NCBI GenBank assembly: GCA_904066235.2
Contig: CAJFCV020000005.1
Location: forward strand, 10,225,501-10,289,500
DNA: 64,000 bases
Direction of reading: 5' to 3'
Source of the DNA: Bursaphelenchus xylophilus
Lineage: Eukaryota > Nematoda > Chromadorea > Rhabditida > Aphelenchoididae
A program made the translations under genes and the position numbers. Below the pieces are notes generated by a model. That model had not been told where the DNA came from. It did no database searches and saw only the letters and a list, made by a program, of their open reading frames with translations. Below are positions 1 through 9,982 of the stretch, piece after piece (position 1 is the first letter of the stretch; each line of letters opens with the position of its first letter).

Positions 1-57
1 CAAAACAAAAAATTTTTTGCTTCGACAAATCCACATTATTTTCCCGACAGCCTAATA
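1..57. repeat. MITE subfamily B, right part, cut by window edge
   Basis: The end reads CACATTATTTTCCCGACAG, the inverted terminus shared by the MITE family of this window. It lies in the intron after exon 3 of the receptor gene. Confidence 0.75.
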
Positions 58-83
58 TTCCTCTTGTCCAAGTCATTTCATAC

Positions 84-1543
84 CCAGCTAACGACCGCGA
101 TAACATCATTCGTCCCGTCGCTATTTTTCCACGCCTGCGGCAAGTTCTTCGTTGCTTCCGTAATGTCCTTCTTCAACCCGCTGTGCAATGCCACGATAAA
201 TGAAAGGCTCAGATAAGTGTTCGGAATAGAGCACAACAAAAAAACTCGGTAAAATTCGGCGGAGGCGGGAGGCCTAAAACAGCGGTAAGCCTTGCAAATT
301 TATCACTATTTAATTACCTTGGTTGGGAGATGATTTTGTAGCGATAGCAGTGAACAGCTGTTTGCATGATCAGCACCTGGATTAGGACGTGATAATGGGC
401 GTACGCGAGGACCAGACGGAGCGTGGGGCCGACATTTTTGTCAAAGCCGAAGCTGAGGACATACATTACTCCGTCGGATTGATAGATCACCTAAAAGAAT
501 ATTTGACGTTTTTTAATGAATGACATAATTTGGGGATTATAGCAAAATGGTCAATATGGAATATGTATTTATCAGTCTGTCGGGAAAATAATGAGCACTC
601 TGTCGCATCAAAAATCGCATCGCCGCCGAGAAAATGAATCAAATTTCTCTTCACTTCAGCGACGTGATCGCCGCAGCAACGTTGCGCACGTTTTTTCCCC
701 CACAGACTGATGGTATCCCGCCAGAAACCGGACCCTGCGGATTTGGTGCGCCACAGCCTTTCTTGTACCGGCAAATGCTCATTATTTTCCCGACAGACTG
801 ATAGTATAATAGTTCCGGAAAGACATGGCTCTTGGGCCGGGCCGGAAATTACGACCTGGCCAGGATGAGCGCAACCCTGGCCCGTCCGGCCAGAAACCGA
901 TCTCTATCAATCTGTCGGGAAAATCATAAGCACACTGTCACATCAAAAATCGCATGGCCGCCCGAGAAAATAAATTGTCTCGCGGCAAAATCATACTGTT
1001 TTTCACTTCAGCGAGGTGATCGGAAAAGCAACACCAAGCTTATTATTTTCCCGACAGTCTGATATCAGCATGTCGGGAAAATAATATGGATTTATTGCCG
1101 TTTATTTCGGCGTGGCTAGGAGGAGATCATTCCCGGTCCGTTTCAAATTTCGTTTGGCCCGGTCCGAGAACCACTTCTACAAGTCTGTCGGGAAAATAAC
1201 GTGGAATCGTCGCGCCTTCTAATTGCCCATTATCGCTTTGCAACACCTAGACGCAGCTGATGATTTGGTGCACGACGAGGCAATCCCTTTCATGGTGTGA
1301 AAAAACCACATTATTTTCCCGACAGCCTGACAGCATCCACTCAAATTTGCAACTCACATGTTGTAATATCAGCTCAAACAAGCTAAAAAGCAGATCGTTG
1401 ATTGTTGAGGCCATTAATATCACATTGACTTGCTTAGTCGCCTGTCGAGTGCACTGAGAGATCACAACCATCAAATAAGTATTCAAAACTACACCCACCG
1501 CACTGGCGATAAGATGATTGGAGTGATAGGCTTGGAGAAACAT
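84..1543 (-). CDS. 7TM chemoreceptor (Srd/Str-like), partial, runs off left edge
   Basis: Three exons are visible: 1543-1358, 490-318 and 273-84, all with good GT/AG borders and matching phases. The next donor (GTATGA) follows residue W and the rest lies outside the window. The first exon gives a TM1 of the type HLIASAVGVVLNTYLMVVIS. Exon 2 gives VIYQSDGVMYVLSFGFD and exon 3 gives NTYLSLSFIVALHSGLKKDI. These align along their length with the complete receptor at 9983-11789, so the two are paralogues. Such receptors sit in the ciliary membrane of chemosensory neurons and bind odorants or pheromones; the ligand is unknown. The start is taken at the ATG at 1543, but a TTTTTAG acceptor lies just before it, so a small upstream exon is possible. 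Intron 1 is swollen to 867 bp by MITEs. Confidence 0.72.
571..803. repeat. MITE subfamily A, plus an extra terminal piece
   Basis: The left terminus CAGTCTGTCGGGAAAATAAT begins at about 573. The first right end near 700 is decayed, and a second, intact right end follows at 777-803. So this is one complete copy followed by a solo end or a nested insertion. It sits in intron 1 of the receptor gene. Confidence 0.8.
822..905. repeat. short GGCCCGG-type foldback remnant
   Basis: The sequence opens with CATGGCTCTTGGGCCGGGCC and continues in C-rich form towards CTGGCCCGTCCGGCC. It resembles the ends of the larger GC-rich foldbacks at 44533, 50930 and 52767. It is inserted between two MITE copies. 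Confidence 0.45.
905..1064. repeat. MITE subfamily A
   Basis: Both inverted ends are present (ATCTGTCGGGAAAAT at the left, TATTTTCCCGACAG at the right). The interior carries the typical GAGAAAAT, CGCGGCAAAATCA and CACTTCAGCGA blocks. Intron 1 of the receptor gene. Confidence 0.8.
1067..1331. repeat. MITE subfamily B, with a truncated second copy
   Basis: A left end at 1067 is followed by only about 100 bp. A complete subfamily B copy then runs from about 1176 to 1331. It ends 21 bp short of the donor of receptor exon 1. Confidence 0.75.
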
Positions 1544-1566
1544 GTCTAAAAATCAGGATAAAAATA

Positions 1567-1707
1567 TCAGTCCGTCGGGAAAATAATGTGGATTTGTCGC
1601 GGCTTGGAATCGCCTATCTTTGCATTGCGACAGCTGGAGATTTGGCCTGCGACTTCGAGAGAAATTTTGCTGCGAAAAATCCGCATCATTTTCCCGACAG
1701 ACTCATG
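1567..1707. repeat. MITE subfamily B, complete
   Basis: Both ends are well kept (CAGTCCGTCGGGAAAATAAT and its inverse). The interior is the B type, with GGATTTGTCGCG at the left and TTTGCTGCGAAAAATCCGC at the right. It lies 24 bp upstream of the first visible receptor exon, so it may lie in the promoter or in a 5' intron. Confidence 0.82.
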
Positions 1708-2038
1708 CTGTCGCTTGGACAGCAAAACAAGATATAACGCAAAGCATTCATATTTCCGAGCACCCGCAATAAGACATGCCATAACAACATTAAAAATGCA
1801 AAATGTAATTCATTTTCTACTAATAACTTTGTAGCTTAAGTGAGCCTATTTTCGGGAACGCGGGCGGTGTTTTGGCCTCTCGTTTTGAACAATTTTTATA
1901 GGGTAAATACAATTAGTTGTAATGAAAATTAGGTCAACAACAAGTGGTCGGAAAATGCAATTTACTCAGAATTGGCAGGTCTCTTTCCGGGGAAAATTTG
2001 GAAAAACTACAAATAGAAGTTGTTCAATGGAAACGTAT

Positions 2039-2193
2039 AATCTTGTCGGGAAAATAATGAACACAATGTCGCTAAAAACGATTGTATCGCTGAAGTGAAA
2101 AGCAATTTTATTTTGTCGCGACACAATTCATTTTCTCAGCAGTGATGCGATTTTGGATTCGACATTGTGCTCATTATTTTCCCGACAGATTGA
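2039..2193. repeat. MITE subfamily A, complete
   Basis: The termini TTGTCGGGAAAATAATGAAC and TGCTCATTATTTTCCCGACA face each other across about 155 bp. Confidence 0.82.
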
Positions 2194-2688
2194 CATTATA
2201 CACGCACATTAAGCGAAATTCTCAAAACGCGGCCGAGCACACGAGAGTGGTCAGAAAAAAAAATATTTTTAGGCCATCTCTTTGTTAGCCTTGGGCGGAA
2301 GAGAACTGAAATATAACACTCTACGGTAAAAATATTAATATTAATATTTATTAAATATTAATATTATAAGCAAATATTAATAAGTCCAAATGCAAAGTGA
2401 ACCTTTGTTTTCTCACAGTGTGTGTCGCCGATGTCAGTTCGGCGACTTTCCGGACGGACTAGCAAACCACTTACAATTAAACAAACACCTTTTCAAAAGT
2501 GCGTGGACCTTTTTCGCAGCGTACATTTTGCCACTTGCAATGTCTGATCATCAAAATCCGCGACGAAGCAGTGGAAAGGCCTTGCGCTGCGGCGATTTTT
2601 CAATTGCACAAAGCTTGGGAGGCAAAGTCCACGCACTTTTGAAACGGCAATATCTAACAATAGGAAAGGATTTTGCGAAAAAATGTAT
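2194..2688. other. intergenic, no gene seen
   Basis: An AT palindrome of repeated TATTAATATT units lies at 2330-2380. Near 2440 is a GGCGACTTTCCGGACGGACT block that also ends the repeats near 63500 and 42830. No convincing coding exon was found. Confidence 0.5.
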
Positions 2689-2846
2689 CAGAGTTTGTCG
2701 GGAAAATAATGAACACTCTGTTGCATTCAAAATCGCACCACCGCCGAGAAAATGAATTGTGTCGCGGCAAAATCAAATTGCTTTTCACTTCAGCGAGGCG
2801 ATTGGCGAAGCGAAATTGTGCTCATTATTTTCCCGACAGACCGATA
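2689..2846. repeat. MITE subfamily A, complete
   Basis: The ends TTGTCGGGAAAATAATGAAC and TCATTATTTTCCCGACAG are both present, with the CGCGGCAAAATCAAATTGCT core between them. Confidence 0.82.
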
Positions 2847-3179
2847 GGACAGATCCGAAGTTGCTGCAAAACTCTAGGAGACAAACCGCAAGCGGTAATT
2901 TTAGTGCCAGAAAGACGTCTACTACCTGGGGCATAAAGCCAGAGAAGAATTTTTTCGCCAGCGTCACGCGTGAAACTTATAGTCACCCCTCAAAAAAGCG
3001 CATGTCGCCCGCATGAAAAACGCGATGAAGCGAATAGCCCTAAAAATGGGAAAATACACAATGGAGAAGACTTTGAGTTGTACCAAACTCATATCCGAAT
3101 CTATTTGCAATTCTGGTCTCCGAGCATTCAAGAAGGAGGCGTTCTTCCGCGGGAAGTCTCATTAGAACTTTCGTAAAGT

Positions 3180-3480
3180 GCACGGACATTTCAGCGCTTC
3201 CCCAGCTTGCATAAAACACCTCCGTTTTTCACGTGCATTTCACTCTTTTTTTCTTGCACCGTGCACTTGAAATATCGCTGCGACATGAGCTTTTTTCGTC
3301 TTTGTCGCTGCGACGGAGCGACCTCCGTCGCTCCGAAGCCGCCTTTCGGAGGTGATTTGCACAGTGCAAACGGATTTTTTGTGGTTGCACTGTGCGAAAA
3401 GAAAAAATAGAAATGCACTGTGCATTAGCGACAAGTGCGCAGAAAGGTTCAAAATGCACTGTGCGAAAAAGTGGAAACGT
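3180..3480. repeat. TGCACAGTGC-type palindrome cluster
   Basis: Several copies of TGCACAGTGC or TGCACTGTGC lie within 300 bp, spaced by short AT-rich or pyrimidine-rich runs. It belongs to the same family as 37240-37895 and 61040-61490. A small hairpin (AAACTGCATAGACG-like against CTAAACTGCGTAGGG) flanks it at 3480-3520. Confidence 0.65.
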
Positions 3481-3663
3481 CTATGCAGTTTATGGAAAAC
3501 TCTAAACTGCGTAGGGTCTTTTTAGAACACTGCATTTTGCCACTTTAAAAAAAACGCTATGAAACGTCTGTCGCGCGGGCAAAATTTGTGGCGAAAAAGT
3601 TGCAAAACCTTGCTCCATGGCGATTTTGCACGGTGCAAAAGGTGAATTGCACAGTTTGGAAAG

Positions 3664-4073
3664 GTTGTGACCAGAGATTGCTACGGTCAAAATTTCGGCT
3701 CCGGCTTCGGCTCTTAGCTCCCAGAGCCCGAGCTGAGGCCAAATTTGCAGCTCCGGCTCCCGGCTCCGTTCAGAATTTAAAAAGGTTTTCGGCTCCGAAC
3801 CCCGGCTTCCGCGCAAAAAATTTTTTTTTATATTTTTCCAAAAATAAAAGTTATTGGTGCCAGAAATCATACAGCCACCGTTTTTGTAGCTAAGTCGTAC
3901 GCAACACATCCTCCGCAGTATTTTTCAAGTCATTTGGTTTAACAAGGTCACGAAACTTTTTACTTTTCTGAACGCTGACAAGCCTGGCTCCGACTTTGGG
4001 CTCTGGCTCCCAGCTCGGAGCGGGAGCCGCTCAGAGCCGGAGGCTCAGGAGCCGTGGCAATCTCTGGTTGTGA
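3664..4073. repeat. foldback element with GGCTCC simple-repeat arms
   Basis: The left end reads ACCAGAGATTGCTACGG and the right end is its inverse, CCGTGGCAATCTCTGGT. Each end is followed inward by repeats of the type GGCTCCGGCTCC or their complement (3690-3815 and 3975-4055). The spacer is ordinary AT-rich DNA. The result is a hairpin with a simple-sequence stem. Confidence 0.7.
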
Positions 4074-4109
4074 CAAAAGGTCGACAAACTTTTGAAACGG
4101 AATAGTATT

Positions 4110-4264
4110 CGTCTGTCGGGAAAATAATGAGCACAATACCGCTGCGGCAATTTCGTCGCTGAAGTGAAAAACAAATTTTGATTTTGCCGCGACACAAATC
4201 ATTTTCTCGCCGCCAATGCGATTTTCGATGCAACAGAGCGCTCGCTATTTTCCCGACACACTGA
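4110..4264. repeat. MITE subfamily A, complete
   Basis: The left end is TCTGTCGGGAAAATAATGAG and the right end is CTATTTTCCCGACACACTG. It lies 36 bp from the GGCTCC foldback. Confidence 0.82.
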
Positions 4265-5008
4265 AATATAATATAATACTACAATATACGTACACCCCCG
4301 AATCTCGACTAAGAAACGAGATTCTTCTGGTTGTTTCCTTTATTTACACTACAATTTCCTCACGCAGTCACAAGATATAATTCTTGATGTACTAGAAAAA
4401 CGAACCGAATGATACGTTTTATTCCATTTCCCAATTTTTTATTACAATGCAAATACGCAAAAAATATTCGTGCAAGAAAAAGCCGCCTTTCCGAGAATTC
4501 TTTGGCCTCAGGCGAAGATCACAATAATCCATTTGTCCGTTCTCTTCCATGGGTTTTCAATTACTCCTGGCTTAACAAAATGGGTCTATTTCCGAGAACT
4601 GTTGTTTATGACAAATGCTACATGTACGGTAAAGCGGGCTTCCGAGTGCGCCAAATTTTCTCTTAAGTCTTTTCAGAGCATAAATATCAATTTCTGAAAA
4701 TTTCAGCTCACGCTTTGCGGAGGCAGCTGAGACATTCAACGGTCTTTACGAGAGTACGCAAAACGCGGAGAGCGGTCAGAGAGAAGACTTGTTTTTAGCT
4801 GTACTTTAACTAATAGTTTTCAGCTATAGTTTTGCTGGGGTTGGACCGAAAAAATTGATTTTTTTGGAAACGTTAGCATCTGCGGTATAAATCGGCGTGA
4901 AAATTCTCGTGCAAAAATTCGCAAAAGTGAGCTATGTTTTTGCCGACTTTTTGACCTTGACCGTTTCACCAAAGCATGAACTAGGAGTCTCGCTTGTTAC
5001 TTCTCTAA
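4265..5008. other. intergenic, no gene seen
   Basis: This stretch carries an inverted fragment of the GTGCGACG element at about 4705-4800 (reading CGCGGAGAGCGGTCAGAGAG). Otherwise it is anonymous AT-rich DNA. Short ORFs here lack splice or homology support. Confidence 0.5.
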
Positions 5009-5161
5009 TATCAGTCTGTCGGAAAAATAATGAGACCGATGTCGCTGCACTAATCGCTGACGTGAAAAGCTATGTGATTCTGCCACGACACAACTCATTT
5101 TCTCCGCAGCGACGCAGCTTTCGATGTGACAGAGTGCCCATTATTTTCACGACAGATTGAT
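5009..5161. repeat. MITE subfamily A, complete
   Basis: The ends are ATCAGTCTGTCGGAAAAATA and ATTTTCACGACAGATTGAT, each with a single change from consensus. It lies about 150 bp past the stop of the dehydrogenase gene. Confidence 0.8.
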
Positions 5162-5315
5162 ATACATAAGTACCTACCTTTAAAAAAATTAGTCAAAATT
5201 TGTGCCAACTTTCATCAGAGTTACCGCCGCACTTGGGGTACTTTTTAGTGTCTTTTTTCGTTAGCAAATAAGCACAAAATGACTGAGCAAGTGAATAAAT
5301 TTACAACAAACAACT

Positions 5316-7156
5316 TCAAAGACTTTTCTGTTTATCGACGTATGCCGGAATCGGAATTGGGTCACTGACGAAGGGGAAGATATTCAGAAGCCAGTTCGTT
5401 GGCAGCAGACTCACTTTTCCCCACACCCATTTCGAGAAAAAGCCGGGCTGATAACGGAACTTCGGATGTTCGGCGGTGACAAAATGAACGTACGAATCGA
5501 TGACCAAGGAAATGTCGCTGCAGCTTTGGTCGGCGATGAATTTGTGCCACCATGAAAGGACTGAAAATATATTATTGTTATTATTGTGTAACACGTTCAT
5601 CCATTTCTTTTACTACAGGGTCTTTCAAGAGACGTGAAGGAAAGTAGGAGGCTATAACTTTCGGCGGAGGCGGCGCAGAGAGTTCGTTTTTGGAATATGT
5701 ATTTTTAAGCGGCATTATTTTTTGCTTACGAAATAACAAGATTTTTAAGTGCAAACTGAGGTCGCTACAACCTTTGGAAATAAGGCTCTTTTACGGGCTG
5801 AGAATTTGGTCCGCGACTGCGGCAATTTTGGAAAAATCTTGCTCCGAAAAATCCACATTATTTTCCCGACAAACTGATATTGACCTTTCGAGAAAATAAT
5901 ATGGATTCGTCGCGCCTTGGAATCGCCTATCATCGCCTTGCGATGGCCGTGACTGCAGATTTGGTACTCCACTGCGACGAGGCAAGACATTTTGCTGCGA
6001 CAAATCCACATTATTTTTCCGACATGCTGATACTAATCTTAGCCAAGCCAGTTGACCACCGCGATAGCATCATTCATGCCATCGCCACGACATTTTGCAA
6101 ATCCACATTATTTTTCCGACAGACTCACAAGACTTTGAGGAACTAATTTATGGCCTATGCGCGAAGTAAATCCGAAATGTTGAGAAAAACTGAGCGTTGT
6201 TCTTTACGGGAAAACAGTCGGTTTTTAGCTCTGAAGATTCGATATAGATCTTACGTTCCTCAACGTATCTCGGGCCATACACGCCCTTCACGCTGTTGTC
6301 CAGCCGGTTCCACGCAAACTCCACTCTTCGTCTCTTGGCCTCCCTATCGATGATGTTCGTAGTGAAAACGCCCGGCTCAAGAACGCCGACTTTGATGCTG
6401 AATGTCGAATATTCGAAAGCCATCGCTTCCGCCCAACTATTCACGGCGGCTTTGGCCGTTGAGTACGGTGAGCCGAAGATTGTGCCGCATCTCGCTGCCA
6501 CCGATGCGGCAACCATAATTCGACCGTGGGATTCGCGAAGAAGAGGAATTAGAGGCTAAAAGGTGGTAGCGTAAAAAATTTTCTCTTCTCTTACATTCGT
6601 AACCCTCACAGCGCCGAAAAAATTGACCTCCATGGATTTTTGGTAAATCTCCGCGTCACACCATTCGGCTGGGCCATACGAGGTGAAAATGCCGGCATTG
6701 TTGATGATTGCCCAGAGTTCTAAAACATGTTTTGCGCAGCAAATGGAACCCACGGCCTACCTTTGTCCTTCAGGTTGTCTTTAATAAAATCTGTAGCCTT
6801 TTTTGCCTCCTCATCACTTGTCACATCGCATTTTACTCCAATAATCTGGCCCTTTAGCCCGTCTTTTTCGTCTTCAATTGATCTTATTGACTGCAAGGGA
6901 AGAATGTTCGTATTTTATGACCATGAGGGTATATTACCTCTTCCTTCAAACACCCAGCAAACACTGTGAAACCGAGCTTGGCCAACTCGATCGCTGTCAA
7001 TCGACCGAATCCAATGTCACAACCGGTGATAAAGACAGCCTTGTTTTTATAGCTAGTAATTTTCCGTGATTGTAAAAGCCATGTGATAACGTTGTAGAGG
7101 ACAATAAGCACAATGGCTGATTGCACGAGATAGCACAACATCGATAAAGTCTCCAT
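5316..7156 (-). CDS. short-chain dehydrogenase/reductase, membrane-anchored (retinol or 17-beta-hydroxysteroid type)
   Basis: Five exons (7156-6938, 6890-6761, 6719-6595, 6555-6255, 5560-5316) sum to exactly 340 codons, giving 339 residues. An N-terminal hydrophobic anchor (LVQSAIVLIVLYNVITWLL) precedes the Rossmann fold. The cofactor motif is TGCDIGFG in AVFITGCDIGFGRLTAIEL. NNAG follows, and the catalytic Y-x3-K is in SPYSTAKAAV. The length and C-terminal part (YVHFVTAEHPKFRYQPGFF) fit the nematode dhs family, which is related to vertebrate retinol and 17-beta-hydroxysteroid dehydrogenases. It probably oxidises or reduces a lipid alcohol with NAD(P) at the ER membrane; the substrate cannot be read. 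The last intron (about 690 bp) holds three MITE pieces. The start is the first ATG before the anchor. Confidence 0.9.
5745..6125. repeat. MITE subfamily B: one complete copy between two partial ones
   Basis: A right half ends at about 5880. A complete copy runs from 5881 to 6032 (AATATGGATTCGTCGCGCC to GCGACAAATCCACATTATTT). Another right half ends at about 6122. All three lie inside intron 4 of the dehydrogenase gene and account for most of its length. Confidence 0.75.
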
Positions 7157-7187
7157 CTCTGAAATGCGGTTATCAAATTAACAATTC

Positions 7188-7730
7188 TACAGGGTGTCCA
7201 GAGAAATGTGCCAGAGGTTGCGGAGGTTTGAAACAGCAAGGCAAAAGGAAATTTGAACAAAAAATTTTTTGTTGTTTTCTGGTGCACCAAGTGGTTTTCC
7301 GATGGCTTAGCTTCTGCCAAAGCTTGGTGGCAAAATTTTCGCAGGCATACGAAGCCAGCAGGGTTCTAGCCAGGCCATAAAAATTGTGTTGGACCATGTC
7401 TTGTCCGCAGCTGAGTTATGGCCTCCGCCGATTCGGCGAGCGTCCGCCATACCTTCGCCGAACACTTGGTAAACATGAAAATATGCAAATATCTTTGTTT
7501 CAACCATCAAAGTTCGTAATAAAGCGTTTAAAGTTGGTGCGATGATCAAAAAAGCAATCAGAAGTCTTCGCCGAATACACTGCCTTCCGCGCTGGCGGAG
7601 AAAATGATTCTTTTGCACAAGAAACCGCCCATTTTCTTCTTTATCCTGCAAAAAGAATTTTTCGGATATCTTGATTGAGCGCCGAGAAATCGACAAAAAC
7701 TTTCCGGCACATTTCTCTGGACACTCTGTA
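7188..7730. repeat. non-autonomous mariner-like element, TA-CAGGGTGTCC ends
   Basis: The left end is ACAGGGTGTCCAGAGAAATG and the right end is its inverse with one change, each next to TA. The 540 bp interior has no transposase motif. The longest ORF inside (minus strand) shows no DDD/E signature. It lies 32 bp upstream of the dehydrogenase start codon and so may affect its promoter. Confidence 0.7.
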
Positions 7731-7749
7731 TTATAACAGCTCCAAAAAC

Positions 7750-7948
7750 GGTCCAAAATGGAAGTTCCTCTGTTTGACATTCGAAAAAGCCATTTTAAAT
7801 AATCGGTATGGTCATGAAAGTCACAGTTCTAGGGCAGAAGGACACGGAGAATTTAATGGTAAAAGAATCATTTGGCTACACCTAAACATTTTGACGCCAG
7901 GACCCATAAAAAAAAGTTCCCGTTTTTTCTGGCACCCTGTACAATCTG
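7750..7948. repeat. mariner-tail repeat, ends GGCACCCTGTA
   Basis: The sequence GTTCCTCTGTTTGACATTCG and about 180 bp after it recur at 47950-48140 with clear similarity. Both copies end in CACCCTGTA- or CACACTGTA-like sequence and include GACCCAT just before the end. The intact transposon at 55542 also has GACCCAT near its right end. Confidence 0.6.
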
Positions 7949-8181
7949 ATCGCTCTCCCCGTTTCGCGTTCTCTCTGGGCGGCAAAGGTCGTTGAATATC
8001 TCGACTGGTGCTGAAAGCTACTTTCAGGAATTAGTATGTCGCTTACACCCGAAGTACGTGCAAAAGTTAAAGACCTAGAAATTAGCCTTGACCTTGAGGT
8101 ACTTCCCATGTAAAACAAGTTCACTTTTCGAGCCCAAACCGCGAATACTCATTAATAGTAAGCTTGTAGAGAAAGTCTAAA
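7949..8181. other. intergenic, no gene seen
   Basis: A fragment near 7960-8040 reads TCTCTGGGCGGCAAAGGTCG and TGAATATCTCGACTGGTGCT, a diverged piece of the GTGCGACG element. Nothing else is recognised. Confidence 0.45.
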
Positions 8182-8883
8182 TACAGGGTGCGGCAATTTT
8201 TCGGCCGGATTTGAATTGGCTATAACTTTTTTAGTTTTCATCCGAATGTTAAAATTCTTTTTTTCCCTGAATCCTCAGACAACCCCATTTTGTTTAATAC
8301 CAAATATGTTGTACATACAGGGACCTAGTTCATAGTTATTGGCATTTCGGTCGTTTTCTCTGCTTTTTCGGCGTGTGTGAAACTCGCCAGAAAAAATGAC
8401 TTTTTTTACGAATTTTGTCGTAAAAAGTTTCATGCCTGTTCATGCCATGGAGAATACCGTTTCCACAAAAAGTCAGCTATCTCCGCACAAAACTAGCGAA
8501 GATATAGCCAAAAAGTTTTTCTGTGTGACCACTCATGTGCCCTCCTGACAGCAAAGAATCGTTGAATATCTTGGTCGCTCCTGAAAGTTGCGGGCTGAAA
8601 CTTTCAGGAATTGATGTGTGGCCTATGTCCGGCCCATGTGCAAAATTTAAAGTAAATCTGAGAGTCGCACTAGGGGCAATTCCATTGTCAGCTATAAAAA
8701 TTAGAGCTTTTTCTTTGTCTCAAATTTTTACTGTAATCTAACGAACGGGTATAACATATTTGGTATTAAACAAAATGGGGTTGTCTGTGGATTCAGGGAA
8801 AAAAAGAATTTTAACATTTGCCCAAAAACTAAAAAAGTTATGGCCAATTAAAATCCGGCCGAAAAATTGCCGCACCCTGTATA
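8182..8883. repeat. mariner-like foldback, TA-CAGGGTGCGGCAATTTT ends
   Basis: The inverted ends extend well inward: CAGGGTGCGGCAATTTTTCG, then GAATTGGCTATAACTTTTTT, then the ATTCTTTTTTTCCCTGAATC block, all repeated inverted before 8880. A GTGCGACG element fragment (8535-8690) sits in the middle. Related inverted blocks occur at 34552-34915 and 49980-50090. Confidence 0.75.
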
Positions 8884-8896
8884 AATGTTCGCTTGT

Positions 8897-9042
8897 CAGT
8901 CTGTCGGGAAAATAATGAGCGCAGTGTCGCTGCGCCGATTGCGTCGATGAAGTGAAAAACAAATTTTGATTTCGCCACGGCACTTCATTTTCTCGGTTGC
9001 ATTTTCGCTGCAACAGAGTGCTCACTATTTTCCCGAAAAATT
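8897..9042. repeat. MITE subfamily A, complete
   Basis: The left end is CAGTCTGTCGGGAAAATAAT. The right end has decayed to CTATTTTCCCGAAAAATT. It lies 15 bp beyond the mariner-like foldback. Confidence 0.8.
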
Positions 9043-9404
9043 AAAAAATGTGAGAAAAACATGAGAATGAGGCTGTGGAGGTCACAAACTGACTGTAACA
9101 TTGAATGTGTTATCTATCCAGTCCCGAATTTTAATCGAAAACAAAAAACAAACAGCCGAACACCACGCGGTGTTTTCGGCTATTTAATTGTGCTGATAAA
9201 GCGATAAGAAACTTTATTAAACACTTAAATTCGACGATGTATGCATAAAAATGTTCTATCGGAAATTTTGTGTCTTCATCGAAACGCATAAAATATCCGC
9301 CTTACTCAAGTTTATTAACAAATAAATATTTGATGACAATACAAATACAGTATGTAATGTGTATGATAGCGTAGAGATCAATGGTAAGTAAAATACAAGG
9401 GAAG
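9043..9404. other. intergenic, no gene seen
   Basis: AT-rich DNA. A short inverted pair near 9150-9190 reads CCGAACACC and GGTGTTTTCGG. No exon found. Confidence 0.45.
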
Positions 9405-9955
9405 TATACTCCAAGTGCGATGGTCAGATTTCGACGAAAAAAGGGACAGGTTTCGATGGATTTTTTTCAATGATACATGCAAAACTTCCAGCCAGCGCTT
9501 TGCAGAAACGACCGAGATTTTTAGGTCGAAAAGTCGGGTAAAACGCAAAACTTTTGTTTCACAGTTATGTATGGTATTTCACAGTAATGTTTCCACAAAA
9601 AATCAATTTTTTCGCGCGAAACTGGCAAAAATATGGCTAAAAGTTTTTTCTCTCTCACCGCTCTCCGCGCTTCGCCTAGTCTCTCGGCCGCAAAAATCAT
9701 TGAATATCTTGTGTTTTAGAAGTTTCCACAAACACTTCATTGTGCTCCATAAACTGGCAGAAAATCGATGAAAGATTGTTTTTTTTCTGTCGGACCGCTC
9801 TCCGCGTTTTGCGTACTCTCTCGGCCGCAAAGATCGTTGAATATCTCAACTGCCGCTGCAAAGCGCGAGCTAAAACTTTCATCAATTGATGTGAGGTTTA
9901 TGCCTCACATATCCGTAAAATTTAAAGAAGTTCTGAGTGTCGCACTCTGAGGTAC
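9405..9955. repeat. GTGCGACG-terminal element, complete but duplicated inside
   Basis: The left end near 9412 reads CAAGTGCGATGGTCAGATTT and the right end near 9945 reads CTGAGTGTCGCACT, so the ends are inverted. Inside, the block GACCGCTCTCCGCGTTT followed by CTCTCTCGGCCGCAAA occurs twice (9655-9700 and 9795-9835), which suggests an internal duplication or a nested copy. Confidence 0.65.
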
Positions 9956-9982
9956 CTCCCTTTATATTATGGTAGCGAGAAG

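Noticed and set aside
4409..4666. ORF of 85 codons upstream of the dehydrogenase 3' end
   Set aside because: No splice sites, motif or relative; the composition is that of random AT-rich DNA.
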